Positions 1 through 11,738 of a stretch of DNA of 64,000 nt are shown one piece after another; within the stretch, counting starts at the first letter, position 1; every line of letters starts with the position of its first letter. The notes beneath the pieces are model-generated. The model saw only the letters and a list, made by a program, of their open reading frames with translations, was not told where the DNA came from and made no database searches. Made by a program: the position numbers and the translations under genes. This stretch comes from Vanessa cardui (lineage: Eukaryota; Arthropoda; Insecta; Lepidoptera; Nymphalidae). The DNA is taken from the NCBI RefSeq assembly GCF_905220365.1, contig NC_061130.1, positions 4,905,501-4,969,500 on the forward strand. The letters are read 5' to 3'.

Positions 1-194
1 ATTCTATTACATTATCTATAACGTACATATTTTCTGTTTATTTTTTTTATTGTATAATAAATACAATGTCACACGGATCATAATAAATTGCCAAAATAAT
101 TAAAATATATTAGCTATAAAATATAAAAATTATATTTAAATCTTCCTTTTTTTGAGGTAGGTTAATTTAACGTCATCAGTTTTTTTACAAGTCA

Positions 195-502
195 TAACAA
201 CATCGACCTCAGCTTGTAAATTTCCCACTGCTGGGTTAAGGCCTCCTCTCCCTTAGAAGAGAAGGTTTGGAGAATATTCCACCATGCTTCTCCAATACGG
301 GTTGGTGGATTCACATGTAGGCAGAATTTCGTAGAAATTAAAACACAAGCCGGTTTACTCACGATGTTTTTCTTCACAGCCGAGCTCGAGATGAATTATA
401 AACACAAATTAAGCACAAGAAAATTCAGTAGTGCCTGCCTGGGTTTGAACCCGCAATCATTGGTTAAAATGCACGCGTTCTAAACACGGGGCCACCTCGG
501 CT
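195..502 (-). mobile_element. tRNA-derived SINE, (CAA/TTG)-tailed type, copy 1
   Basis: Near full-length copy read on the minus strand. The head at about 470-502 carries a tRNA-like promoter block (gccgaggtggcc and a ggttcaaaccc-type B box), and the body ends at the conserved block 'ctgggttaaggcctcctctc' near 230-250. The same order of blocks recurs at 7588, 42231, 48591 and 55532, which defines the family inside this window. It resembles the Metulj-type SINEs of butterflies, but that name is from memory. Any short ORF here is repeat sequence. Confidence 0.8.
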
Positions 503-3380
503 CTAAAACGATTTAGTTTATTGTAGAAATTATTACTATAAATTATATTGTTATATTTTGTTCAAAATATGTTTGCGTACCCACTTAATATCATCTATAT
601 TCTCCATCAAACTAAATTTCATCTAAATGTCAACAAAATTATAAAACAAAACGAGAACGGTTCGGATTGAATTAACGCAACCTAATACGATATCCATTGC
701 TGTAACAAGTGGGTCGACAATCCTTTCCCCACATCGAAATAACCGCCTTCTAGCTTGCAACATCGATCTGGATCGAATGCTTTCAAATAGCCTGAAAATG
801 ATAACGTTAAGTACCCTATCACTAAATATTACGCACTCACTGTCTTATTATAGTTTGCTATCATTATTAAACCTATTCCCGCATTTGATTCTAGCTACCT
901 TAAATGTTTGTAAATAAATTTATGCCATATAAGTCAAGTGAAAACCGAGGTTAGGTGGAATAAGGACTAACATGATTGACAATAAGGGTTACCCGAGTTG
1001 TCTGCGGACGAGATGAAGAAATTAAACATGATGGAAAACTCTAGATAAAAATCTTCCATTTTCACATTTGTATCTACTAACCTGACAATACTAGCCTAAT
1101 ACAATTTAAATAGGGATGCCAAAACGAATTGTTTTTTTCTTTTCAAAATGGAGTTATTCGTAGTTCAGCCTTCAGACATGTAAAAAGTGCTACCCAGTTA
1201 AGTTTTTTTTTTATTCTGTCTGTATATTCTAAATCTTAAGGAATATTTTATACTGCCTTTTTTCTCAATCGATGAATTGAATAAATATGAATTAAATTTA
1301 GTAATAATTACGAGTACTTTTATATATAATAAGTAATACTTTATGTTTTTCGTTGATTTATTTTTTGTACCTACCTATAATATAAACATAAAGAATGTTT
1401 AATAAAAAAAACTTTTATAGTTATTTATAATAGATTCTAGTCAATCTTAAATGACTTGATTTAAACTGCAGTAAGATTATTAAATATAAAAATGACATAA
1501 TCGTTGAATTAGTCTAACTTCTCTTCCGCATAGAAATACTAATATTTAGTTGCTGAATTAAAAAAAATATCCTTTGCGGTCTACAGCGGACAACAGATAC
1601 AATAAAAACCTCTTTTAAAAATAATTATTAAGTATTTTTGTGTGTTAAGTATGTGGCTACATAGATTATAATTCCACCTTAAATTATTATATAGCTTGAA
1701 GATTTTACCATCGTGATAATAATTATCAATCACGTAATTCTTTACAGCAGGCCATATCCTATTCGATTAAATGAAAAAACGTCTTTTGTATGATCGATTA
1801 AAGCGTACAACATTGAATTCGAACTTACTTATATTTGCTTTAGTGTGGGAAGAGTTCACACTACACTCAATGACTACGTCCATGTATTGCAACAGGTGCC
1901 GCCGCTTAATTATTTATCTAAAATCTTTCCATGACCCGGGTCCGGCGCTACATTACTAAGTCTCGTATTCACTAAGTCGCATTGGCAATAAATATTCAGG
2001 ACGCGCGCGATTTGACCACTATCGGCACTCCCATCGTTTTCTTACAACTCTTATATTTTAAAGTAATTTACACTATAAATTAACAATATAAACAAAATAT
2101 CTTTATAAAGGGTTAGATTTCGATAGTTTTTTTTTTTTAATTTGTGTTAAAACGATACCTTCAATTATTGTTTACAAATCGATATAAGATATAACACGTT
2201 AACCTTAACCGAAGATTTGCCGCTTTGAAATCGCGTTTTAAAGAATTATGTTCAATTTGTTTTTTATTCATCTCGTGCTCAATGGTCAAGGAATATTCGT
2301 GAGGACACGCATGTCCTGGACGACATAATGGCACATTAAATTAAAAAAAAAAAATTAAAAAATAAAAATGAGTAATTTATGGGCGGGCTTGCTTTACCAT
2401 ACAGGACGATATTTACATATCTACTGAAAATAGATCTTAATAAAAAATATATTACCACAAGTAACCTCCGGATAAATGAATACATAATGTTTTGATTTAC
2501 ATTACTAAATGTTTAAATAAAATCTTTCGAAATGCACTTGTCTCAATTATCTGTTGAAAATTTATTATATTTAGCCAGATGATTATCTATTTAACGTTCG
2601 CTTTTAGACTTAACAACCAACAACACGTAATGTTTCATAGAACTAATTACAAACAACTCCTTTTTACCGACATTTAAAAGTCAACGAAACATCTTGATAC
2701 ACATATCCGAATCCGAATCAGAATCTATGATTTCGCAGTTTGCGTAACTGTGCACCTCTTACCTTGGTTGAGTAATGTTTGAGAGGAGTCTTATTAAATC
2801 ATCTATTATGCGCTATGGTCAATGAAACAATTTAAACGTTAATCGATTCTTTCATGTGAACTTTATCTAAAAATATTTAAGAATTCATCTATATTTTATT
2901 ACTAATAACCTTTATGGTATATATTGATATTTATTGGCAGGACCAAAATGTTATGTAGACAAGATATATTTTGCAAAATCCAGTGTTGTTTATTGCAAAA
3001 AAAAATTGTATCAGTATCGAGTGATAAATAAAATATTTATTAAATTTTTTTTTTGTTATTTCATTTATAAATATGTAAAGTGTCGTCAGTGTTGTAACGA
3101 TATTTGTTTGTTTAGATTGAATCTTGCAAGCTGAATTAAAGCCACGGTGTCAAATACGACAAAATTAAAACCTTACATATTGATTCTATGACGACGATGA
3201 CGATGGATGACAATGTATTTTTATGTTACGCATGTCTTCGTTCTATAATTCAACCCTCAGATTGGCTCTCGACGATTGAACTCCTCAAAACTGAAAAGCA
3301 TGGACACGAAATTTTATGAAGGGACATGTTTTTATATATGTTGTAATATTAATTTTATTTATTAAAAATATAAAGTAAAT
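503..3380. other. gene-free AT-rich stretch
   Basis: No ORF with coding character or splice-linked exons was found on either strand. The only recognisable item is a short relic of the SINE body near 2250-2325 (tcatctcgtgctcaatggtc). The remainder is simple AT-rich sequence with A and T runs. Confidence 0.6.
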
Positions 3381-3678
3381 TTACTTGGTGGTAGGGCTTT
3401 GTGCAAGCCCTTCTGGGTAGGTACCACCCACTCACCAGTTATTCTACCGACAAATAACAGTACTCGGTATTGTTGTGTTCCGGTTTGAAGGGTGAGTGAG
3501 CCAGTGTAACTACAGGCACACAGGACATAACATCTTAGTTCCCAAGGTTGGTGGCACATTGACGATGTAAGGAATAGTAAATATTTCTTACAGCGTCATT
3601 GTATATGGGTGATGGTGATCACTTACCATCAGGTGGCCCATATGCTCGTCCGCCAAACTAAACCATAAAAAAAAAATT
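3381..3678 (+). mobile_element. LINE-tail/SINE-like repeat (family 'acttggtggtagggctttgt'), copy 1
   Basis: About 298 bp beginning acttggtggtagggctttgt and ending in cccatatgctcgtccgccaa followed by a poly-A run at 3666-3676. A close copy lies at 43835-44126 and more diverged ones at 54243, 60468 and 42780 (+) and at 9440 and 48060 (-). The poly-A end and conserved 3' block suggest a non-LTR element 3' end or a SINE sharing it. No coding potential. Confidence 0.75.
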
Positions 3679-5351
3679 TGATACAACGATAGGTTATTGT
3701 AAAGGTAATTAAGGTTACGACTAGGTTAGGTGCCTTGGTTTGGAAACCAAGAATCTGTGATTTTTTCCTGTTTTATAAATATTTCGAAATGTTTTCCAAA
3801 ACTAAGGAAAGCTTATGAAAAGCTAGTAGCTTTCATTTTTTCACTTTAAGGTCGTAGGCCAGGGTCCACACCGCCCTTGCCATTAGCTGTCTCTGCCACC
3901 AAATGACGCACTAGTTAGTAATTGATGACATACTTGTATAGCCTACCTGCTGAATGTAAGAGGTGTAATCCACTAAGGATACCGCTATTGCGCCCTAATC
4001 ACAGCATTATAATTAAACTGACTGAATTTCAAAATAATAATTTCTAATATCAAAACATACTTTGTACTAAGAGTAATTGTTTAATGGTGTGACTCACAAA
4101 ATAATCGGGGGAGTATGTTCATTGTGTAATATGCCATGTTGAATTAATCGAAAATCTGTAGCATAATTATAAGTAACATCTAAACATACATAACAACAGA
4201 CAGCGATAAGCGATTTTGTTTTATAATATGTAATGATATACTAGATTGAAAAGCAATGCCTTCTATTATTATTATGTATGTATTCGTCGATAAAATGTCC
4301 TATATTGTCATATTATTTATCAGTACCTTTACCTTTATAAATTCGTTATTTACGAAGATTAAATACAAGAAACGTTATTTATATTTTAATTAACGACGCG
4401 TAGAATATATAACTGTGTATAATATCTAAATTGTAGTAAAATACTTTTTTATTATTACTTAACTAACCATCATATGAATCAAACTTTCAAAGATTTTAAA
4501 ACTCTACATCTTAATTTTCATCTTACATATATACAACAAGTAATAGATTTAATAATTACGAATTAGTGGTTTTTTTTAGAAAAGTATTTTTATTTCGTGT
4601 GAAATAAAAATAACAATGAAAAATGCGGTAATCTTCCTAAATACAATTCATAAGGGAAAATAATATAATAAGTGAAATAGAAGCATAATAACTAAAACTA
4701 AATACTTAAGCATAACTTTGAATATATAGTTTTTTATTGCTATTTAATTGTAATTTTAACCCTTATACAAACTATTTCAATCCTTCATACAATTTAATTT
4801 CTGATGCTCTAGATTATTTTATATACTTTAACAATATTTCACGCAATCATTATTTATATTGTAGATATTTTATTTTTGTATAAATTATATGCTATATAAC
4901 TGTCTATATATCTATAATCCTATGCTGTTAATGTATCTTCAAACGAATATATCGTAATAACGCAAAGGAAGGATAACAGTGTACCGACAATATTTGATTG
5001 AATATAATAATTGAAGGAACGCAAAATGTACATAATCTTGATAATAATCATTGCAAGTGTAAATTAAAATGTAGTTAGTCGTTCTTCAATAAACTAAAAA
5101 ATATATTTTTTAAGTTAAGCAATCAATTCTTTTATATCATGATTGAGTAACTACCAAACAAACTTTCTCATTTATAATATTAGTGATAAACCGTTTTGAT
5201 AGTCATCGTTTAAAATTATATATAACAATATTTTTAATCTATATCTGATGGTCCACGGTACAAAAAAGCGAACCAGATGGATATCTGACAAAACGTTTGT
5301 CTGGATCGTTAGTATACCTATACTTATATCAAGATAATATATATATAATAA
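3679..5351. other. gene-free stretch with one partial repeat
   Basis: No gene seen. About 4155-4250 matches the 3' part of the 'gacagcggtaagcga' repeat family, also at 8978-9235 and 55978-56150, ending in a ttgttttataatatgtaatg block. The rest is AT-rich and unclassified. Confidence 0.5.
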
Positions 5352-5557
5352 TGGACAACATCACATACATTACGTACTCTGATCCCAATGTAACTAAAGC
5401 ATTTATGTTATGGAAAATCAGAAGTAACGACAGTACCACAAATACCCAGACCCAAGATAATATAGAAAACTAATGAGCTTTTTCTACACCGACTCGGCAG
5501 GAAATTGAACCCGGGACCTCTGAGTGGCGTACCCATGAAAACTCGACCACGGATTTC
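5352..5557 (-). mobile_element. tRNA-derived SINE (type 2), partial copy
   Basis: Read on the minus strand it has the tRNA-like head with 'ggtcgagt' A-box and 'gggttcaattcc' B-box character, then the conserved 3' end (acttacattgggatcagagt family, ending gtgatgttgtc). Same family as 12483-12715 and 61138-61384 (+) and 8390-8580 (-). Confidence 0.75.
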
Positions 5558-7587
5558 GTCAAGGTCCTGTGTAGTTTCGTTTAAGCAACTCAGGACCAAC
5601 TTTAATCAAACCCTCGACGATTTACATTATAACTGATGCACAAGAAAATAAAAATATAAGTATTTTACAAATTTATTTTTTATTATAACACTTTAATAAA
5701 TTCAGTTAAAATTGTGCCTCCTTAAAGTCTCCAGGGCATGCACTGATTGAAGGGATAAAGTGATTGAGGGATTAAGTTAGTAGGTAGTTTATTTTTGTGC
5801 CTTTTACAAACGGTGTAAAGTTCTGCGAATGACAGACCCAGCGCCTGAGCTCTGCGGCCACTGTCGGTGTGCTTAGGATTAAAAGGAAAACGAAATGATG
5901 CGACTTTTTGCTAAACTACTGACAGTCATAATATAAGAATTTTAAAATAACTTAAGTACATAATTATTAATAAAAATAGAATAGATATTTGAGTATTTTG
6001 TATAAATATATAAACTTATTTGTAAATAGGTATACAGTGTTCTTGGAAAGATTAATAACGTAATTATTTACGTTTATTATTTTCAGGAAAATCATTGTAA
6101 ATATTTAAAATTAAGTGAGGTCCGCTTGTGTACTTAGCGTTTAAAATAAATATGAAGTACAAGACTCACCCAGAAGAAAAAATAACCCCATATTGCTTAA
6201 GTCATAAAAAATTGTTTTAAGTGTAACAATTTTTCCAATCATTATATGAATGATACATTATTACTGAAAATCTTTATGAATAAAATTGCATAAAAATCTC
6301 GAAACAAGGTTAATCGCGTTATAATGCACGTAATGTGAGTACTTACACAATATACCATCTACATAATGCATATGTTCATTTTATCTATCTTAAAATGTAC
6401 CACAAAATTTTTAAAAACTAATTAATTCGTGATGTATTCAATCGTGACTTTAACAATTCAACAAATAGAACTTATGCAATATTTTTATTATAACATTTTC
6501 ACACACGAGCTTCGGTATATAATTTGAAAATAAAAAAAATCGAAATGCCAACACAGCCTTGAATGGGAAGAAGTCAGTGGTTTTTGATTCGTAAGTCATA
6601 ATAATAATTAGTGTTTTCTTGACTTTGTGACCTTCCCTGCGTATTAAATAATCATTGCCGTTCGCTTGCAATTACGTTCCAAGTGTTTCAGATTAAAAAA
6701 AAAAAATAAACATCTTAATATTAGATCATACATTTATAAGCTAAAGTTATTTTGTTAATTAATTGTTGAAGGAGAACTCTGGATATTAATTAATAAAGAA
6801 GAACGTTTGATTTTTATTATTGTAGAAGAACGTTTAATTTTCATTATTGTATCTCTTTAGATATCTCTTTAGATACAATAATGAAAATTAAAGTTATAAC
6901 AATGATCCCGGTTCCAGAGTAGGTATTCTGCCGAGAGCGAGCTCAATTTCCCGCCAATGTTTTCTTTTTTTTTATAATGTTTCCCACTTCAAAAACCGCA
7001 TCGACAAAACATTACCTATTTATTATACAAGAATTTTTAGTTGATCTTATCAGTTAGCGTTAAATAGAGACACGTTACACTAATTAAACATTTCAAACAT
7101 GACTTGTGTTGCAAGTTTATAATTTAATAATGTTATTATTGAATCCTTTTTTTATTTTAATTGTTTTCAAAAAGAAGATACTTTTTTTTCAACGCTAATT
7201 CAGATCTTTGAAACAAATAAATGTTTAAGGTCCAGATATATTAAATATAACATATAAGAAAAGATATTAACCTAATTTACATTAAAATAAGTAAAAGTAC
7301 TAGTAAACTTCGCACGGATGTCGCTATAATGCAGAAACATTAAAGACTTGGTACTGTATTGAGTTATATATAGGTAATTACATAGATATAATGTCATAGA
7401 CTTTTTTTAGAATTGTTTGTTGATGTAACTTCATAGATTCATTCTGAGCGCGTAATGGAGGCGATCTTTTTAAAATGCATTAAAGAAAATAATATCATAA
7501 CAATATTAAATTAATTATTTGTCAACTTAAACCGTCTTCGTTAATCAAGTTGTCATTGGTCAAAATATATGAAAATATCTAGATAAG
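5558..7587. other. gene-free stretch with an inverted repeat
   Basis: No coding exons recognised. The one clear structure is the tandem plus snap-back repeat at 6798-6892, listed separately. A moderately GC-richer patch near 5700-5880 could be an old repeat but was not matched to any family in the window. Confidence 0.5.
6798..6892. repeat. 27-bp tandem duplication running into a perfect hairpin
   Basis: 6798-6824 and 6825-6851 are adjacent near-identical 27-bp units starting gaagaacgttt. The second unit then forms the left arm (6833-6854) of a perfect 22-bp inverted repeat with 6871-6892; the 16-nt loop is ctttagatatctcttt. No terminal target duplications were seen, so it is not an obvious MITE. 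Confidence 0.85.
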
Positions 7588-7894
7588 AGTCGAGATGACC
7601 CAGTGGTTAGAACGCGTGCATCTTAACCGATGATTGCAGGTTTGCAGGTTCAACCCAGGCAAGCACCGCTGATTCATGTGCTTAATTTGTCTTTATAATT
7701 TATCTCGTGCTCAGCGGTGAAGGAAAACATCGTGAGGAAACCTGCATATGACAAATTTCATAGAAATTCTGCCACATGTATATTCCACCAACCCACAGGA
7801 ACAGCGTGGTGGAATATGTTCCAAAACCTTCTCCTCAAAGGGAAAGGAGGCCTTTAGTCCAGCAGAGGGAATTTACAGGCTATTCTGGTTGTTG
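7588..7894 (+). mobile_element. tRNA-derived SINE, (CAA/TTG)-tailed type, copy 2
   Basis: Full-length copy on the plus strand. The head is gtcgagatgacccagtggtt with the tRNA-like B box near 7640-7660, the body runs through tcgtgctcagcggtgaagga, and it ends at the ttacaggct block with a short ttgttg tail. Confidence 0.85.
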
Positions 7895-8389
7895 TATATG
7901 AAAATATCACAATATCGGAAATATTATGACCCAATCTTGCAACACACCAAAACACCATAAAATGAAATTAAAAGATACCTACCAAGTACGTTCTTTCAAA
8001 GAATAGTTTAAGAATAATCAATTCTTCTCCATTTATTGCATAAACTACATTATTCAAATATAACAAAACGATACAAATTTCTCAATTCGCGACATCCATT
8101 AGGAAAAGTCTCATTTGGTGAGTGGCGTATGCGTAGTATGAAAACGTGATCCGTTTAGTATCTGCCGTTGGTGGCAAGCAATAGCGGCAATTACTTCATC
8201 ACGCGCTATATTGCAATGTTCGCATTTGAACGCAATGTTCACACTGGGATGAAATTCTTAATTATACGACTTAGACCAAAACTCTGTGTCATTATTTCAT
8301 GCATCAACTTACGAAATATGTTAACCAAATAGCGTAAAACAAGTCTACTTTGAAAAGTGTAATAACATCAAGCAAAATAAGTAAGTTAA
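7895..8389. other. gene-free interval between two SINEs
   Basis: I see no gene, RNA or recognisable repeat in this AT-rich interval. Confidence 0.4.
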
Positions 8390-8580
8390 AGACATCACAT
8401 ACATTACTCTGATCCCAGTTTAAGTAGCTAAAGCACTTGTGTTAATGGAAAATCAGAAATAACGACGGTACCACAAACACTAAACCGTAAGACAACATAC
8501 AAAACTAATGTAATTTTTCTGCGTCGACTCGGCCGAGATTCGAACCTGGGACCTCGAAGTAGCGTACCCATGAAAACCGG
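8390..8580 (-). mobile_element. tRNA-derived SINE (type 2), diverged copy
   Basis: Minus-strand copy with catcacatacattactctgat at its 3' end and a degenerate B box (cgagattcgaacctgggacc) near 8530-8550. The head is interrupted after 'cccatgaaaac' by unrelated sequence and resumes weakly near 8620, so the promoter region is broken. Confidence 0.65.
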
Positions 8581-8977
8581 AAAATGTATTAGTTAGTGCA
8601 ATATCATTCATACTTCTGAAAACTCGACCGATACAATCAATCTGATTCGGGTCTTAACTAAGCGGCTATGTTGAGAATCGTTCGTCCGTTCGTATGTTTT
8701 ACTTAATTAATAAGTTCTATATTTGAATATAGTTTCAAGAATCAAGTTGTAATAAATACATGTGTATGTGAAATTAATTAACTAATTTCCAGCATGTCCT
8801 TTAAAAATAAATGATGATTTTTATTTCTAAAAATCCATTTTACCTGTAAAGTGACATAGTTCGACAAATTATCAGAAACTTCAAGCGAGTGCCTTAATAT
8901 ATTAATTTCATAAGCTGAAAGTTCCTGTGAACGATGCCTGAATTTATGAAATCAATTAATGCTTAAGACTATAACTC

Positions 8978-9235
8978 AACTAGCTACCCACCCCAGCTTC
9001 GCCCGGGGAAATTATACCTACTACAAATGAAATCTTTTTGATTTACGACATCACATTAGAAACAATTTTACTATGTTGTCCATGTATTATACAAAAACCA
9101 TCCTTTCGAATCAATCTATTTATTGAAAAAAGTGCATCACAATCCGTTGCATAATTTTAAAGCATCCGTTGCATAATTTCTAAGCATACATAGGGGCAGC
9201 CAGCGGTAAGCGATTTCATACTATGTATTCATAAT
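8978..9235 (+). mobile_element. interspersed repeat with 'ccccagcttcgcccgggg' start
   Basis: Starts tagctacccaccccagcttc and ends with the cagcggtaagcgatttcata block. The same start and end blocks occur at 55978-56150 (+) and, inverted, at 61868-62075; partial ends lie at 4155 and 45275. The family is not identified; a short non-autonomous element is likely. Confidence 0.6.
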
Positions 9236-9439
9236 GATAAGTTCTTAGGGATTTTCCTACACACTACGATAACATTTTAGATATATTTTAGATATATAGA
9301 TAGTACTACATATTAGATATGTACTAAAATGAATATACTTCTCTAGTTTTTTTTTAATTGTAATAATGCGCGAATGCCTATATACATTAGCACTTTAAGA
9401 AATAATAACTATTCCATACAGTGCGCACCGTCAATGCGC

Positions 9440-9795
9440 AGCCAACCATGGGAACCAAGATGATATCTCACTTGTGCGTGTAATTACTCCAGCTCTAGCG
9501 TGAAACACCCTTCAAACCGAATACAGCCATACAAAGTAATGGCTTCGGAAGAATGATGAATGGGAAAACCTACCAGACGACCTCGACAGATATTTTAGGT
9601 AATACATAATGTAAAGTAAGTAGTAAGCCTGTAAATATATAATTGCTGGGCTAAGTTGCCTTTCCTTTTTGAGGAGGTTTGAAGCTTCGCCACTCCACTC
9701 CAATCTGACTTGGTAAATACAAGTGACAGATTCTCATCCGCGTCATAGAAACTTCTTCATAATGTTTTTCTGCACCTCCGAGCGAAAGATGAGAA
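9440..9795 (-). mobile_element. degenerate LINE-tail repeat followed by degenerate SINE
   Basis: 9440-9592 matches the complement of the 3381 family (ccaaccatgggaaccaagat, cacccttcaaaccgaataca). 9639-9795 matches the complement of the CAA/TTG-tailed SINE (ttgctgggctaagttgcctt, then a gatg-tttttc block). Both are heavily mutated and lie side by side in the same orientation. Confidence 0.55.
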
Positions 9796-9840
9796 CGCCA
9801 TGTACAAAATCTAGATAATATTCGTATGCATCGTAACAAA

Positions 9841-11640
9841 ATAATAAATTACATATCAACTGTTATTTATTATAAACAACTACGGATGATAGAATACCTA
9901 AAATTGTAGTCTGCTGTTCTCTCAAGCACTATTAACAATAAATATTACTTATATAATATTATTAAAAAAATATAAATAAACGTAATTTCTGTTTGTATCT
10001 ATCATAAGTGGATTTGGTATCTCGTTATTCGGTAACTTCAAGTCTTATTGCATTAAAATTTAACTAATCATCGTATATGTTTTGTGTAGGTACCTACTCA
10101 TTTTCAAGATGGTGTTGCCTAAGAATTGCCAAATTATTATGTAAAGACATAAACTACAAGCATTAGACAAATATAAAGTATAGCTTATATTTGGCTGAAA
10201 CTGTGATCCAACTTTTTAATAATAAGTTTTATCGAATGTAATGTAATGTAATTAGTAATGTTTTACTATTTATATTTGTAATATATTACTTATAAACTCC
10301 GAAAGATTTGCTACATTTTTGATAAGTTATTGTTTAGTGTGAGTTGCTAAATCAGTATAATATTATACACGATTATATTGTCCGTTGAAGTAATCTTTAC
10401 ACTGGAGAGAGGACCTGGCCATACGAATGTAATTAGTTACTGAATACATGGAGCAACGAACTACATTAAAAAAGAAAAATAAGTAAAACTATTGCTAAAT
10501 ATTTTATTTTGCCAGCAACTTTACAGACATTTAAATTTAAAAAAAATAATAATAATATGTACAAACTTCACTTGAAGTTTGTTTGAGGACGTAAAGACTT
10601 CAGAGATAGAGGAACTCTGTAAAGTGAAAATCGTATTCTGTTAGAAGAATATCACTGCAGAGTACAGATATGAAACGTAGACAATATGCGACATTGAACA
10701 AATTATAGGACACATCTATCAGAATAGCGTATCATCGTAAATCGGTTGTTAACATTTTACGAGTGAGATACGAAGTGAATTCTAATCGAATCACGCCGCA
10801 GGACGAAGGACATTCCACAGTTTACCGAGGAATCATGATTCGTATGACGGTAGCTTTTTACCGTTAGGAAGATAGAAATTTATAAACAATAGTAAAATTG
10901 ATAATGATAGTCACAAATAACAATAAAGGATTAATAGAATTAGTTTAAATCTGTTCAAAACAGTGAAAGGGTTATCAGCGATATAATTTGAAAATTTCCT
11001 TATTCGATAAATTGAACAACCACGCGCAAACATAATATAATGCAACATTACGTAAAATACTCACGGCGCTTTTGTCGGAGCTTACAGATAATGAGACATG
11101 ATATAATACACATACTATATAAAAGTATACATATACACAGATTATATTCGCACGATTTACGAAACCTTATTCTAATTTTGAAAACAATTAAAAAATGGTA
11201 TCTGAATTAAATTCGTTTTAAGTCATTATTATCGTCAGATCTTTCAACATTCCAGACAAAGAAATATTTACGAACATGATGAGAGATGCACAAAAAGCCT
11301 TCTCGAAACACTGATTCTAATTCAGAAGCCTATGATTTATCAGCATTGACCAATTCGTTTAGAAAATGAATAAATAACTGCTATTATTGAAATAAGTAAT
11401 CACAGACATTATATTCAAGTAATTTGAACTTATGATTCTATTAATACGAAAAAAGATTTACCTATCATGAATGCAAACGTCAGTCGCACAAGAAATGTAT
11501 TTCATTAGTCAGGTAAGTCTGTTCTGAATCGTTATCTCCCTACCATAATTACGGTGATGGTCTAATATGAGTTCACCAGAGGCACAGGGACAATGGATTG
11601 CGTCACATTGCTGGCCGCGGAAGAGCTTCCGTTCTCTAGC
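9841..11640. other. gene-free upstream region of the cuticle-type gene
   Basis: No coding exons recognised. The sequence is AT-rich until about 11,580, where GC content rises into the promoter. Distal control sequences for the downstream gene could lie here, but none can be named from the sequence. Confidence 0.45.
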
Positions 11641-11738
11641 TCGTCTCACGGCCCTCCCGGAGCCCCGAGTGGGGCGTCAGCTCTGCATATATAATACAAT
11701 GTCGACCCCTCAGCAGACAGATATCGCATAGCATCAAC
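11641..11738 (+). promoter_or_regulatory. TATA promoter and short 5' leader of the glycine-rich gene
   Basis: A TATATAA box lies at 11688-11694, preceded by a GC-rich block (gagccccgagtggggcgtca). A TCAGCA initiator-like site at about 11710-11715 sits roughly 22-27 bp after the box. The ATG is at 11739, leaving a leader of about 25 nt. A strong TATA and a tiny first exon are typical of arthropod cuticle-protein genes. Confidence 0.7.

Noticed and set aside
3362..3559. 65-aa ORF near 3.4 kb
   Set aside because: It is entirely within a copy of the LINE-tail repeat and is not conserved between copies.
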